A stretch of DNA of 64,000 nt, from positions 209,380,250 to 209,444,249 of the forward strand of contig CATIUR010000001.1 of the NCBI GenBank assembly GCA_949592205.1. Reading direction: 5' to 3'. Each line of letters starts with the position of its first letter. Position 1 is the stretch's first letter. Both the position numbers and the translations under genes were made by a program. The stretch is from Helichrysum umbraculigerum (taxonomy: Eukaryota > Streptophyta > Magnoliopsida > Asterales > Asteraceae). This document shows, in pieces, positions 45,931 through 57,783 of this stretch. The notes under the pieces were generated by a model. It made no database searches. It was not told the DNA's origin and saw only the letters and a list, made by a program, of their open reading frames with translations.

Positions 45931-48900
45931 AGTTGGTATCAGAGCAATAGTTTGGGTGAATTGGACTTGATAGAATGTTCAATCCTAAACTTTGATTGAG
46001 TTGAGTCAAACATTCCAATGGGTGCGGGTTTAGTTGATTAGTTGATGTGTGAAAAGTGATTAGTTGAATATGTACTAACCCTTAACAAGTTGTGAAGTTG
46101 TTGTTTGATTGCAGAGACGGAGGGACATGAGTATCTGATTGGTATATTTCATGTTTCCTCAACACTCATGGGTTTAAGATTTGTCAGGTAATCTTCGATA
46201 AGCCCGTGTTAATTTAAATTAACTTGAATTGTTTACTCTGTTATGTTGAGTAAGCTTTGTTGTGAAGCTAATTGAGTCAGACTGATATGATTCCCCAGTT
46301 TTGAGTCAACTAATGATTGTTATATGTTGACATGAGGAGAGAAATGTTAAATGAGATGTTTATTGTTGTTCATTGTTGTGAGTATTTCTGATTGAATTGA
46401 AAATGCAGAAATGTGGTTAAGTAAGCAGAAAAGAATTGATTAAGGTTTTAGCAAGATTGATGTTGGAACCTAAGGAGTGTCTTTATTAGTGAGACAAAAT
46501 AATTGATAGCATTATGTTAATGGATTGATCACAAGGTGTGATCTAAATCCTTGTTAAGGAATGTTGTGTCATTTGATTTGAGGATGACTGCTAATTGAGA
46601 AAATATGTGGTTATGTGACTACATGATATGTTTTGATTGTAGTTAAACACTCGAGTTAAACCAAGATGAATAAGTTTATGAGGAAAATAACTTATGATAA
46701 AGCTAAATTGAATGAGAAAGTGATAGGTCTTTCTAGTCAATTGTGAATTAGTAAATGAAATGTTTATAGTAACATGATTGAGTAGGCTTGTTGTGACAGT
46801 GATGCTTGATAGTATAGTATATGTCAAAGTGATAATAGTTAATTAAGATGTGTCCTGAATTTGGAGGAAAATAAGGACATTGATTAGTGTTAAGTATTGA
46901 AACTATGATGATGAGTTATCATGTGTTTGAGGTTTCAAATAAGTGATATACTGAGTAATTCAGTTGTTGAAAATTAGAACATTGTGTGTATGTGAGATGA
47001 CTTGCATATGTAAGGTTGAATATGTAAAGTAGTAAATTGATTTGGAGTATGTATCATCTGTTAGAAATTATTAAATAGATGTTGATTGATTTGAAATCAT
47101 GAAGTATTTAATATATATGAGATGAGAATATATCACATTGATAATTATAATGTAGAGTAGCCTGAGAATGGATTGTGAATAACATAATCTTGCAACGCCT
47201 GATCACCGTTGTTATATTATGTTGTGTCACATGAACTTGTTGAGGCTACTTGGTATAAAAGAAGTGTAATGTGATTTTGTGTTTAAAAAAAATGGAGCAT
47301 GATAGTATGCCAAGTTGTTTAATAATTGTTTTGATAAGAAAACAATCAGTTGATAGAACTGTGACCTTTAGATTGTAAAGGTGAGAGTGTAAATAATAAT
47401 GGTAATTGATAGAGGTTTTGATGATACACCTAATGGACTAATTTGATTTTGTTGAATGAGTAATTGTGATTGATTGTGATAGATTACTTGTAGGTGAATT
47501 TGATAGTGTTTAAATGAGTCACTACTTAGTATCTGGCTTGTATGAAGCCAAAGTTGAGATAGATTGATATTGTCTTGCTTGAGGAATTCTAAGTATTATT
47601 GAATGTAATAATTTGAAATGTATGTTTGAAAGTAAACATACAATATGAAATGGTTTGTTGTAAGTTAATATTGATAGTATGTTAACTTTGGAAGTCAAAC
47701 CATGAATAGAAAATGGTGTATAAAATTTATTGCTTGTGATTGGTTTGAGGTTGGGTCAAACTTGAGAAAAGCAATTAGAGAATTTTATTGATTAACTGAT
47801 TGAAATTAAAGTTGACAAGTAGTCAACTGTGTGTTGAAATAGTCTAACATAGATTGAAATGTTATGATTGTGTGGAATGTGATTAAATTCCTAAATTGAT
47901 TTAAGTTTGTGAAACTTGATAAATTACTTAAAGCTAGTATTAAGTAATTGAAATATTGTTAAGTGTAATTGAGTATTCAGTTATGTAATATTTGATATTT
48001 GAACTGAATATGTGTTAGGAATTATGCAGATGTAAAGTCATTGTTTGGTATGACAGTTATAATTTGTTGAAAGGTGAAAATTAAGTCACATTGATTAGAG
48101 TTGTGATAAGATAATCTTATCAGTGTGTGAGGCTTGCGATGATAGTCTAGATCTGGGTAAGAATGTGAGATGAGAATTAATTGAAAGTTATTATTAATAG
48201 TTGCATAGGTTGATTTGTACCTCATGATGAGTTATTTAAGTATTGAAAGAATTGAATGGATTCTTTAGTTATTTGTTGATTATATACAAATGAAGTAAGT
48301 GATAAAGTGGTAAAGTGGGATTAGATCCAAATAAGAAATGATATGAAAGTATATCAGGATGTAAATCGTGTTAAAGGTTTAGTTGATCCTGGTTTGATAA
48401 ATTGAGGAATATGAATTGGAAAGTTGTTCATATTTTGAGAAATTAGGTATGTGTGTATAGTTGGATGTGTTGAAGTAAAGGAAACCTTGAAATCAATAGG
48501 TGATGATTGTTTTCAGTAAACTTTTCTTGTAAAGTTTAGATTGAACTGTTTAAGTTATATACGAGTTTATAAGGATATAGTGAAACATAGAGTTGTTGAT
48601 TTGTAACTGTTCCATGTCCTGTGGTATGGATATGTGATGATTAGTAGTAATATGAAGGCTTGATAAAGACTTGAACAGTCTGAATGGCCTATTATATAGA
48701 ATTAAATGGAATTGAGATGTACGTGTCCATTTTAGAAAGTTACTTGAAATTGTGCCATAAGTTATGTGGAAGTCAGTTAAATGTGATTAACTTGAAGTAG
48801 ATTTTGTTAATAATGTGTTGGAAAGTAGCACATTGTGATATTGTGATGCTTGATCTGTAGTATCATAATATGTTAATTAAGGTTGACCTAGTTGCTATAT

Positions 48901-49961
48901 TGATGGAATATAGTACTAAGTGATTGTGTGATTATAGTTGTATACTTCTAATTGCTTGTGATTAGGAAGTTGATATAATTAAGCAGTAGTTTAAGATTTA
49001 AGAATGTGAATTGAATTATCTGGTTGCTAAGATAAGATTCTGGATGTCTTACCAGTTTAAGTAATATATGAATTCTAACTTGATGGTTAATTAAATTTTG
49101 AAAATAAATAGTAAGTATTGATAGGTGTACTGAAATGTATAATCATCAGTGTTGTGATTATTGATTGGACAATTGTTGTTGTTGACAATTGATAGGTTGT
49201 AATGAAATGAATTGCAAATGGAAATAAGTCAATGTAGAGGTTGGTTAAATGTAGGTAATATTTGATTGTGGTACTTTTGTTGATTGAGCAACGTACTTGT
49301 TGATTGTAGTTTTACCTACTGAGTGTGACCTCTGCTTTGCTTATTAAGGTAATATGAATCTGGATTACTTTTAAGAAAAGGATTTCATATAGTTGTAGTG
49401 ATATGTGAACATTATATGTTGTTCAAAAGAATAGGTATGAAACTTTTGGATGAAAAGTTGACCTAGTTTTGAATCTCTGACAGTAGAGGTGTGAGATTGT
49501 TATCTGTATATGAGACTGATTGTGAGTCATAGCTGAAATTAAATTTCAGTGTGGATATGTGTATGGTGGTTTTAGAACCACTGTAGTTGTGGTATTGTTG
49601 CTGCTGTTTTATTGTTAACAGTGATGAACAGTGAGAATAGGTTAAAGATTTTAGCATGTTGCTAATTTCTGGTTGCATAGACATATTAAGTGATGTTAGG
49701 TTTCACTTGTTGAAGTAAGTGTTTGTCTATAAGATATATCTGATTGATGATATTGATTAGATGCACTGTATGTGTGCATAGGAAAAGATAGAAGCATGTA
49801 CATTTGGATATGTGCATGTGGAAAGAATTCAAATAGTCTAAGTGTAGTTGTAAGTTGCTATTGAGGATTAATGTACGATAAGATATATGTGATTATATCA
49901 CATTAGTTAGATTGATGGAGGTTAGATTTCGGGGACGAAATCTCTTTAAGGGGGGGAGAGT
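45931..49961 (+). other. Internal region of family 3, non-coding and C-poor
   Basis: PBS TGGTATCAGAGC at 45934-45945. The first 90 bp match the leaders of families 1 and 2 (gttcaatcc ... agtcaaacattc). The rest is low in C and rich in T, G and A on the plus strand over about 4 kb and has no ORF above about 75 codons. It ends with gatttcggggacgaaatctc and the purine tract aagggggggagag before the 3' LTR. Confidence 0.85.
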
Positions 49962-51818
49962 TGTAACATCCTCGAAATGGACCTAGTTGTTTATATATTA
50001 TTTCTTGATTTAAATTAGTATTTAAACGTGTTTGGAAATAATATTGTTTGAAATAGTTGAAATAATTGGAATAGGAGTCGAATATTCCAATGTGATAAGT
50101 AAATTATTAATTGTTGTAAATTAAAATAGCTGACGGTGCAATAAAATGTTTGGACTCGCAAATGGTTTTCGGGTTCCAGACAATAGATTGAGATGGGGTA
50201 TTAAATTATACCCGTATATTGAAGGCGGTTTATGTGATGCCGACTATATATGTACTTTCCTATTTAGGAAAGTTATTCATTTTCATTTTAAAACTTACAG
50301 AAACTCTCAGAAAAATCTCCAAATCAAACTAGAAATCAAATTAGGAAGTGGTGATTCTCGTGAAACTTCACCATGGTCAGATTATCATCAGCTTATCACC
50401 TTCAGATTGTAAGTTAAATTTCTTGAATTAATGTTCTTGAAGTTTTAATTTTAATTGAGATGGGTTTTGAGTAGGATTATGCAAATTGTTGATATATATG
50501 TGAATTGAAGCTTGAATGAAGTGTTAGTGTATGTATATACTTATAATTGAGTTGTTTGAAACCTTAGAACTGAGTTACATGAGCTTGAATGATTAAAAAT
50601 GGAAGTTGGGTCGTGCTGTGTAATTACAGGGATGAAGATGAGCTGAAAAAGGCTCAAACGCGATCCCAGAACCCTAGCCAGGATCGCGTTCGTTAGTTAT
50701 AAAAGGAATCGGACGAGTTTTGTTCTTGGGAACGCGATCCCAAGAATTTGTCCGGATCGCGTTGGTTAGTTATAATTTGTCACAGAATAATTTTACAAAG
50801 AGGAACGCGATCCCACCACTGTTTTCTGGATCGCGTTTGTTAGTGCTTTTTGTAAAATTTCAAAAGTGGATTCATGTAATTACGTTATGATTGTGTAACG
50901 ATATTAATACCTAAGTATTATCAGTTGAGACAAGTTATTAACTCATTGTTTATTGATTTTATTCTCAGATGTGTAGAAGGCTCAGTAATATTAGACTTCT
51001 GAGCTTGCAGCTGAGGTGTCGGTGAGTGGATCTGTAACCTTAGTGTGATTTAGTTGTAATGATTTGATTTACAACAAATAATTATAGTATTACTTTGATG
51101 GAATGTAATTGTTGAGATATCTTGCCATGATAGTTTGACTAGTTGCTTACTTGGCTGTTTGAGCTAGTATGTAAGATTCTGAGGTCAACTTGACTTGACA
51201 GTTGGACTTGGTTGTTATTGTAGACGACAGGAGATCTTGAAACTTGAAATGTTGGTTTGGAGATCTAGGTCGTGTGTGATTAACAACTGGTTATCGGTAA
51301 TTCTGTATAGGCCAATACAGATGATTGATAAGAGTTCCTTGATTACCAAACCGGTATTAGGGTATCTCAGGAGCCACCGATCCTCATGACGATTGATAAT
51401 GTTTGATTGGTGTAGCTTGACATTGATTGGTTGTCGAGTGAATGATTGATTTTCTGTTTATTGTTATTTGATGTAAACAGATTGTTATGCTAGGTTGTAC
51501 TGTTGCTTATAGTTTCATTCACTTAGCTTTATGCTAACCCCACCACAGTTCTGCCTGCAGGTTGAAATAGATGGGACATATTGGGCAGGGCAGGAAGTTG
51601 TTGGACTGGATGGAATGTTTGACAGGCTTTTACTCTGATGTAAATTTTATAACTGTAAAAGTGTTTTGAAGCATTAACACCCAGTTGTTGAAATGTCATG
51701 TGATTGGCTTTGAAAAAGTTTATTGACATTTTGAGTACATTGATAGAAATGTTTTAATATATACGCTTCCGTGCCACCAATATTATATGATTGTTTATAA
51801 TTAATAAGGGGTGTTATA
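49962..51818 (+). repeat. 3' LTR of family 3
   Basis: A same-length copy of 44074-45930. The differences seen are cctcgaaatgg against ccttgaaatgg near the start and gatggaatg against gatagaatg near 51102. Confidence 0.93.
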
Positions 51819-51976
51819 AAAGAAAACGGAGAAATGAAAGAAAATGAAGAATTGGGCTATGAAGGAAGTATTAATTCGGATTGTGGGTTTAAAGAAGATA
51901 AAAGAAGCCCAAAAGAAAATTGAAGTGGCCCAAAGTTTAATCCAAGCCCGTTAGGTTAAAACTCTGGAAATCAAGT

Positions 51977-52100
51977 TTAGCCGGCGGCTAAACAAGCTGA
52001 CCGACGGCTAAAGGATAATTAAGGAAGGCGGTGACCAACGCGTTTTGTAGCCGTGTGCGGATGAAGGTGACCGGCGGCTAAGGCATTTAGCCGGCGGTCA
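51977..52100 (+). repeat. GCCGGCGGC palindrome cluster in the Tat/Athila-like LTR
   Basis: TTAGCCGGCGGCTAA at 51977-51991, a related tgaccgacggctaa at 51998-52011, a degenerate copy near 52050, and the pair tgaccggcggcta / ttagccggcggtca at 52068-52100, just upstream of a TATA box at 52120. A GC-rich island in AT-rich sequence. Confidence 0.88.
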
Positions 52101-53217
52101 AATGGTCTGTTTTACAAGTATAAAAGGCAGCCTTGGGCAGACGTTTTTGAGACACATATTACATTTTTTTCAGTCCCAAAAATGTAGTTTGCGAATTTTA
52201 TTTCGTTTTTAGGGTTAGGTTTTTATATTTTTGAGTCGTAGGTACATTTTGGAGGCACGAGAAGTGACGGTTGGATCCATTTCAACTAATCTTTGAGTGA
52301 TTCGTCATTTGGTTTGAATCTTTTATTAAATATCATTGAAGTATTTGGTATTTAATATTATGATCCGTTCTTATTTGATGAATTGATACTTGTAGTATTT
52401 GTTTTAATAAATCTTAGATTATGATTATTGAATGATTTCATTTGCACGTTTGTTGAGTTATTTAGTTGAAGACTATTATGTTATCCGCGAATCCTTGTTT
52501 ATTGGTGCTGTATTGATTGCTTGCTTAACGTGGTTATTAGGATCATTGAGATTGAGTTCCTTTGGTAATAGTAATCATTGATAATTATGAACTTAGGTTT
52601 ATAGTTATTGCTAAATACGTTGAGTCTGATAGGTTAAGAATTAGTAATCAATATCCCTAAGATGAACAAGACTAATAAGTAATTATTAGTAGGTATTGTT
52701 GAGTCATACCACTGGATAATTATAATAGATCGTGAATCCTTAATGCATAATCTAGGGAGCACTTTAGATTATAGGAATTAGTTGGACCCGAAACGTTGGC
52801 TAGTTCACATTCGACTTAGTATTCATTGAAGAATTTGGTATTAAGTTGATATAAAAGAAATCACAACTAGATAATTAACGTGTGAATGTATCAGGATGTA
52901 TGAATCTAAGGTGAATTATTACATGCTATATGTTCCTTCCATATTGTACATTAGTGTTTATTTTATTTTAAGTTTTGTTTAGTTTATTTATGTTAATTAG
53001 TATTTTATTGTATGTTCTAACGGAACTAAAGCGTTACCCCCTTGGTTCTGTAATTTACAAGATTATTATTGCTTTTAATCCCTTTCCTAGTGTTCGACCT
53101 GGACTTATCATGAGCTATACTATTTCTGATCGGGTATTCTTGCCTGGTTGTGTGATAGTAGTAATTGATATTTTCCGTACTTTATAAATAATAAAACTAG
53201 ACGCTGTCACGTACACA

Positions 53218-53637
53218 TCAGTGTTCTCTTTTCAACGTTTCTAACACTAACCTCAAATGCCTTTCATGTTCTGATTCGGATTTAGAATATACCAAAATAT
53301 CATCGATAAACACAATAACAAATTTATCGAGAAAAGGCCGACAAACACGATTCATCAAATCCATAAAAACTGCTGGAGCATTTGTTAAACCAAAAGGCAT
53401 AACCAGGAATTCAAAATGACCATACCTGGTAAGGAAAGCAGTTTTAGGAATATCCTGTTCACGAACACGAACTTGATGATAACCTGACCTCAAATCAATT
53501 TTAGAATAGAACGAAGATCCCTGCAACTGATCAAATAAATCATCTATTCGAGGCAAAGGGTATTTATTCTTCACTGTTCGTTTATTCAGTTCCCGATAAT
53601 CAATACACATACGAAAAGACCCATCCTTCTTTTTCAC
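53218..53637 (-). pseudogene. RT palm fragment of family 2 (internal B)
   Basis: Upstream part of the RT gene interrupted at 43853: RMCIDYRELNKRTVKNKYPL, MPFGLTNAPAVF and VFIDDILVYS. The sequence leaves family 2 at 53649, so the gag, protease, PBS and outer LTR of copy B are lost. Confidence 0.88.
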
Positions 53638-53649
53638 AAATAAAACTGG

Positions 53650-53949
53650 TATGGGTGATGGTATGCAATCTCATTTTGCGGACCATAGAAAGTCAACCAC
53701 CATTTCATTTTAAAGACCAGAGGGTGTGATTATGGGTGATGGTATGCAATCTCATTTTGCGGACCACCTTTTCAAGGTCCGCATTTCCGTTATGGGGTGA
53801 CCCAGTTTTACAAGAGCCAAAGAGAATACACCATTTCTACAAGTCTTTGGAAAAAAAGCACTATTCTTAAAAAAAATTCTTCATGTTAACAACTATTAAA
53901 ATCTATTTGTTTCGTCTAACCCCGTGTAATATACGGGTATAGAGGCTAG
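53650..53949 (+). mobile_element. Helitron 3' fragment
   Basis: Ends with a small hairpin CCCGT-N7-ACGGG (53921-53937) and, 8 bp later, CTAG followed by T (53946-53950), the classical plant Helitron 3' end. A 35-bp unit beginning atgggtgatggtatgcaatc is repeated directly at 53650 and 53732. The left end abuts the broken RT gene, so the 5' end is missing or the Helitron boundary is the break. Confidence 0.6.
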
Positions 53950-53970
53950 TATATATATATATATATATAG

Positions 53971-54804
<834 letters not shown>

Positions 54805-54969
54805 AAATTCTAACTTTTTAAAAAAAAAAAAAAGGTAATGAGTTGATATTTTTCCTTAAAGAAAAATATCATAGTGTATCATAGTATATGTTTGACGTAT
54901 TACAAATCCAATGAACATGAAACTTCAAATTTCTGTACCCGCTGCATCGCGCGGGCATTCTGCCAGACT

Positions 54970-55694
54970 GCCAGTGGTTTTTTTTACTTTCTCTTACATT
55001 GATTCGAAGTATTAATGTCTCCGGAAAGAGAAAAAAAAAAGGTGTCAAGTAGAATGAGTTAAACTGTTAATCATATGCATTTGTTTGCAATATATATGTA
55101 TACTATTATAAAATACATTTGTGAGGTTTTTTTAAGAGGAAAATTACTAATTTACCCCTAACATTATTATTAATATTTGAAGACCTATTTGAAATTACTA
55201 ACATACCCCTATATGTATTAAAATCTCATTAATAATATCATTATTAAACTTTAAAGTAATAAACATATGATATCAAATTCTAATTAATTAAAGTTATTAT
55301 ATATATACATTCCAATGTTTTTTTAAGATATAATTTACTAATTTACCCATAACATTAATATTATTTTGTAAAAAACCTACTTGAAATTACTAACATACCC
55401 CTACATATATAATAAAAGTCCTATATATACTATGATTATATATTATTAAACTTTTAAGTAATAAAAATGTGACATAACTTTTTAACCGTAAGGAGTTACG
55501 AGACGTGCCAATTATGGACGGAAAGCTCGGAACGAGACGAACGTATTAGCAAGCTGCCGTAGGCGGTTTGTCCATCGTTTATGGTCAAAATCAATCTTTA
55601 AAGGCTCCAAAATCAATTTTACCCCAATTTTTCACATTTTTAAAATGTTGTAAGATATTATAAACAATCTCTTGATTGTGTTTTTCTTGAAATG
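54970..55694 (+). repeat. Third copy of TPXL 3' flank plus Helitron-like head
   Basis: 54970-55088 repeats the TPXL flank (tctcttacattgattcgaag ...), followed by tatactattataaaat and the AT-rich unit. It stops at about 55694, where copies 1 and 2 continue. Upstream it is preceded by the same tail as copy 2 (hAT-like element and CCCGC-N8-GCGGG hairpin), so the whole block 53971-55694 parallels 28794-30425. Confidence 0.75.
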
Positions 55695-56023
55695 TTAAAG
55701 ACCGGTTAGATAGATTATAAACATGATGTAAATTAATGTTTGAGAGATGCTAACCACAATCCCAATGGGTTTAAGTTTAGGGTTATAAATTACTATCATT
55801 TTTAAACACCTTTACGTGATTGCTAATAGGAGAAAATGAAATTAAGCGGTTAGTGATTACTAATAATAAATTAAGTATGACCATCATGTGTTAAACGGTT
55901 AGTGGTTATGAAACTATCTTTGGTCGTTAAGGCATGGTTAGATATCGTATTCTATTTATGCCTTTCTTAACTTTTTTTTTTTTTTTTTCTTTCATATTTT
56001 TGTATCCAATCCCAACTTTAATG
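55695..56023. other. Intergenic DNA, nothing recognised
   Basis: AT-rich; contains an imperfect repeat of aagcggttagtgattac / taaacggttagtggttat and a T run at 55971-55988. No gene seen. Confidence 0.4.
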
Positions 56024-56031
56024 CTACTTAG

Positions 56032-56880
56032 TAGGGGTGTACGTGTTCTAAAAATCGCACCGAACCGAACCATAACCGAACCGGACCGTGAACCACTAAA
56101 TGGAAAATCAAGAACCATGAACCGCACCATGTAATTCAGTTCTGGTCCGGTCTGGTACTGGTTCGTTTCTTGCGGTTTTGGTTTAAAACCGCGAACCAAA
56201 AAATATACGCGCATATATGTTATAAATAAGATGTGTAAAAGCATGTAGTTATCAAATTAAATATAAGACTCAAGAAATCAGAAATAACTTAATATCGTCT
56301 GATAATCAAAAATTAAAACGTTGCTTCAATTTAAACATAAGATAGATGCATCTATATATTTTTTAAACAAAACATGCATGTATGTAGAACACAAAAGACT
56401 ATCGTAGATTAAGTTTTCAAAAAGAATTATTAAATGGATAAGCGTTAATAATTGATCAAAAATCATGATTTGGGAAGTGTGCAAAAGTAAAAAAATTGTT
56501 ACTTGTGTGTGGACGACGAATGAGATAAATAAACTATAAGTTGAATTTTTTAGGTGTATGGGTATTAAAGATAAAAATCTAAAATAACGTATGTACTTAT
56601 AATAAATAAAACATTTTTTATAAATCAAATGATATATTTCAATTTTTATCGATATCCAAGGATACTAATATCAAGTATATATTTATTTCTTCCTACGGAA
56701 TCGGTTCTGGCGGTCCTAACCGTTCTTACTGGTTTTAGAATCGAACCGCACCGCGAACCATTAAGGCTAAAAGATAGAACCGAGAACTAAACCGTTGGAC
56801 TTCGGATTAATTCGGTTCAGGTCCGGTTCCAATTCGATTTACCGGTTTTAGTGGTTTTGGATCATTTATGTACACCCCTA
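56032..56880. mobile_element. Non-autonomous hAT element with 8-bp TSD
   Basis: Terminal inverted repeats TAGGGGTGTAC / GTACACCCCTA and a perfect 8-bp TSD ctacttag (56024-56031 and 56881-56888). Subterminal regions are filled with accgaaccg / cggttc motifs in inverted orientation (56060-56200 and 56700-56850). 849 bp, no transposase. Confidence 0.85.
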
Positions 56881-56889
56881 CTACTTAGT

Positions 56890-57147
56890 TTTTTTTTGAA
56901 AGGCAGTTTGGAATCACTGACGGGCCACTTAGGCCCACCCGATCATCTCACCATAATGCACCCTCGAGAAGAAAGCACAGCTTCGTCCCCGGCCCAAGTG
57001 CCGACAGATCCGGTTGCCGAAGTGGGTAAAACTCCTCACCCCGGAGCCCAAAGGCTCAAGGGATTTTCATGCACCGAGTAGGATTTGAACCCTGTACCTG
57101 TAGCATAAATGCCTGATAGCTCTTCCACGTGAGCCAGGTCTCAAGTG
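56890..57147 (-). mobile_element. tRNA-derived SINE, copy 1
   Basis: On the minus strand the 5' end (57147 downward) has an RNA polymerase III box A (TGGCTCACGTGG) and box B (GGTTCAAATCC), and the 3' end has an A run before the target. The TSD cacccctactacttagt (17 bp) lies at 56873-56889 and 57148-57164. The ORF on the plus strand is not a gene. Confidence 0.88.
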
Positions 57148-57183
57148 CACCCCTACTACTTAGTACTTAGTACTTAGTACTTG

Positions 57184-57783
57184 GAGCATCCGCAACGCTC
57201 CACCATGGAGCGTTGAATGAGAATTACACGGTTGCCATTTATTAAGTTTAATCCAATGTAGCTTGTACACGTATTAATGCGTTAAAACGACCGTCCAATT
57301 CTGTACCCACGGGTCTTAAGATGAGAAATGGTAGGCCCCTCCACCTTTTTGGTTGTTGAGCCATATTTTATATATCACAATTACCTTATACATTTAACCC
57401 CATATCTGCCCACATGAATAGATAAATATTTGATAGATTAATATATTATAAAATTATACTTTTACATTACACTGTAGTAATAATAATTATATTAACAGTA
57501 TCGCTTTTTTCTAGAATCAATTGAAGCTTTAAAAGTTTAAAAGCTTAAGGAATTTAAGATTTTACCAAAGCAGTTAAGAAAAGAAAACATATAATTTTAA
57601 TTCCGATTTATATATTTAAGAAAAGAAAACATATAGTACGATGATATGGCGGTCTAATGAATTTGTAAGGTTCAATGCACGGTAAGAATTTATCTGATAA
57701 TAAATGATAATAAAAGATGCTGATGTGTCAATGATGTGACAATGCATTAAACTTTGAAGAGTCTAATGCATTGGAGATGGTCT
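57184..57783. mobile_element. Probable MITE / non-autonomous DNA transposon
   Basis: Left end ggagcatccgcaacgctcc and right end gcattggagatggtct are imperfect inverted copies of the GAGCATCTCCAATGC-type terminus frequent in plants. A palindrome caacgctcca / tggagcgttg lies at 57192-57215. No TSD could be assigned. Confidence 0.45.

Larger units (their letters stand above)
44074..51818 (+). mobile_element. Young non-coding LTR retrotransposon (LARD-like, family 3)
   Basis: LTRs 44074-45930 and 49962-51818 are both 1857 bp; I noticed only two differences, so insertion was recent. The TSD is aaaga (44069-44073 and 51819-51823). The LTR ends (TGTAACATCC ... GTGTTATA), the tRNA-iMet PBS and the polypurine tract are those of the chromovirus families, but the 4.0-kb internal part has no gag or pol, so it must use proteins supplied in trans. 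Size and non-coding interior match LARD-type elements. Confidence 0.92.
43854..53220 (+). mobile_element. Tat/Athila-like solo LTR, split by a nested element
   Basis: Starts TGATAAACGCTC and ends CGTACACATCA, with the TSD gtgtt (43849-43853 and 53221-53225); rejoining the flanks restores the reading of copy A at 37236. Excluding the nested element it is about 1.62 kb and non-coding, so a solo LTR. A TATA box (tataaaaggc) lies at 52120. The gttcgacctggacttatca stretch near the 3' end recalls Tat/Athila LTRs, an inference. TTAGCCGGCGGCTAA-type palindromes cluster at 51977-52100. Confidence 0.8.
31091..53649 (-). mobile_element. Chromovirus family 2 in tandem: LTR-internal-LTR-internal (truncated)
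   Basis: On the minus strand: LTR (31091-35007, disrupted), internal A (35008-39749), LTR (39750-41617), internal B (41618-43853 and 53221-53649). The shared middle LTR is what unequal recombination between two copies produces. Internal B stops inside the RT region, at a junction with unrelated sequence at 53649/53650, so the third LTR is missing. A and B share the same integrase-end frameshift and differ at few sites. Family 2 LTRs start TGTAACATCC and end GTGTTATA in the element's sense. Confidence 0.88.

Noticed and set aside
45931..49961. Possible hidden gag-pol in the internal region of family 3
   Set aside because: Neither strand shows DSG, FIDD, zinc knuckle or DDE motifs; all ORFs are short.
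56851..57081. Plus-strand ORF of 76 codons
   Set aside because: Antisense of a tRNA-derived SINE with box A, box B and a 17-bp TSD.
57065..57145. Candidate tRNA gene on the minus strand
   Set aside because: Box A and box B are present but there is no acceptor stem or full cloverleaf; the A tail and TSD show a SINE.
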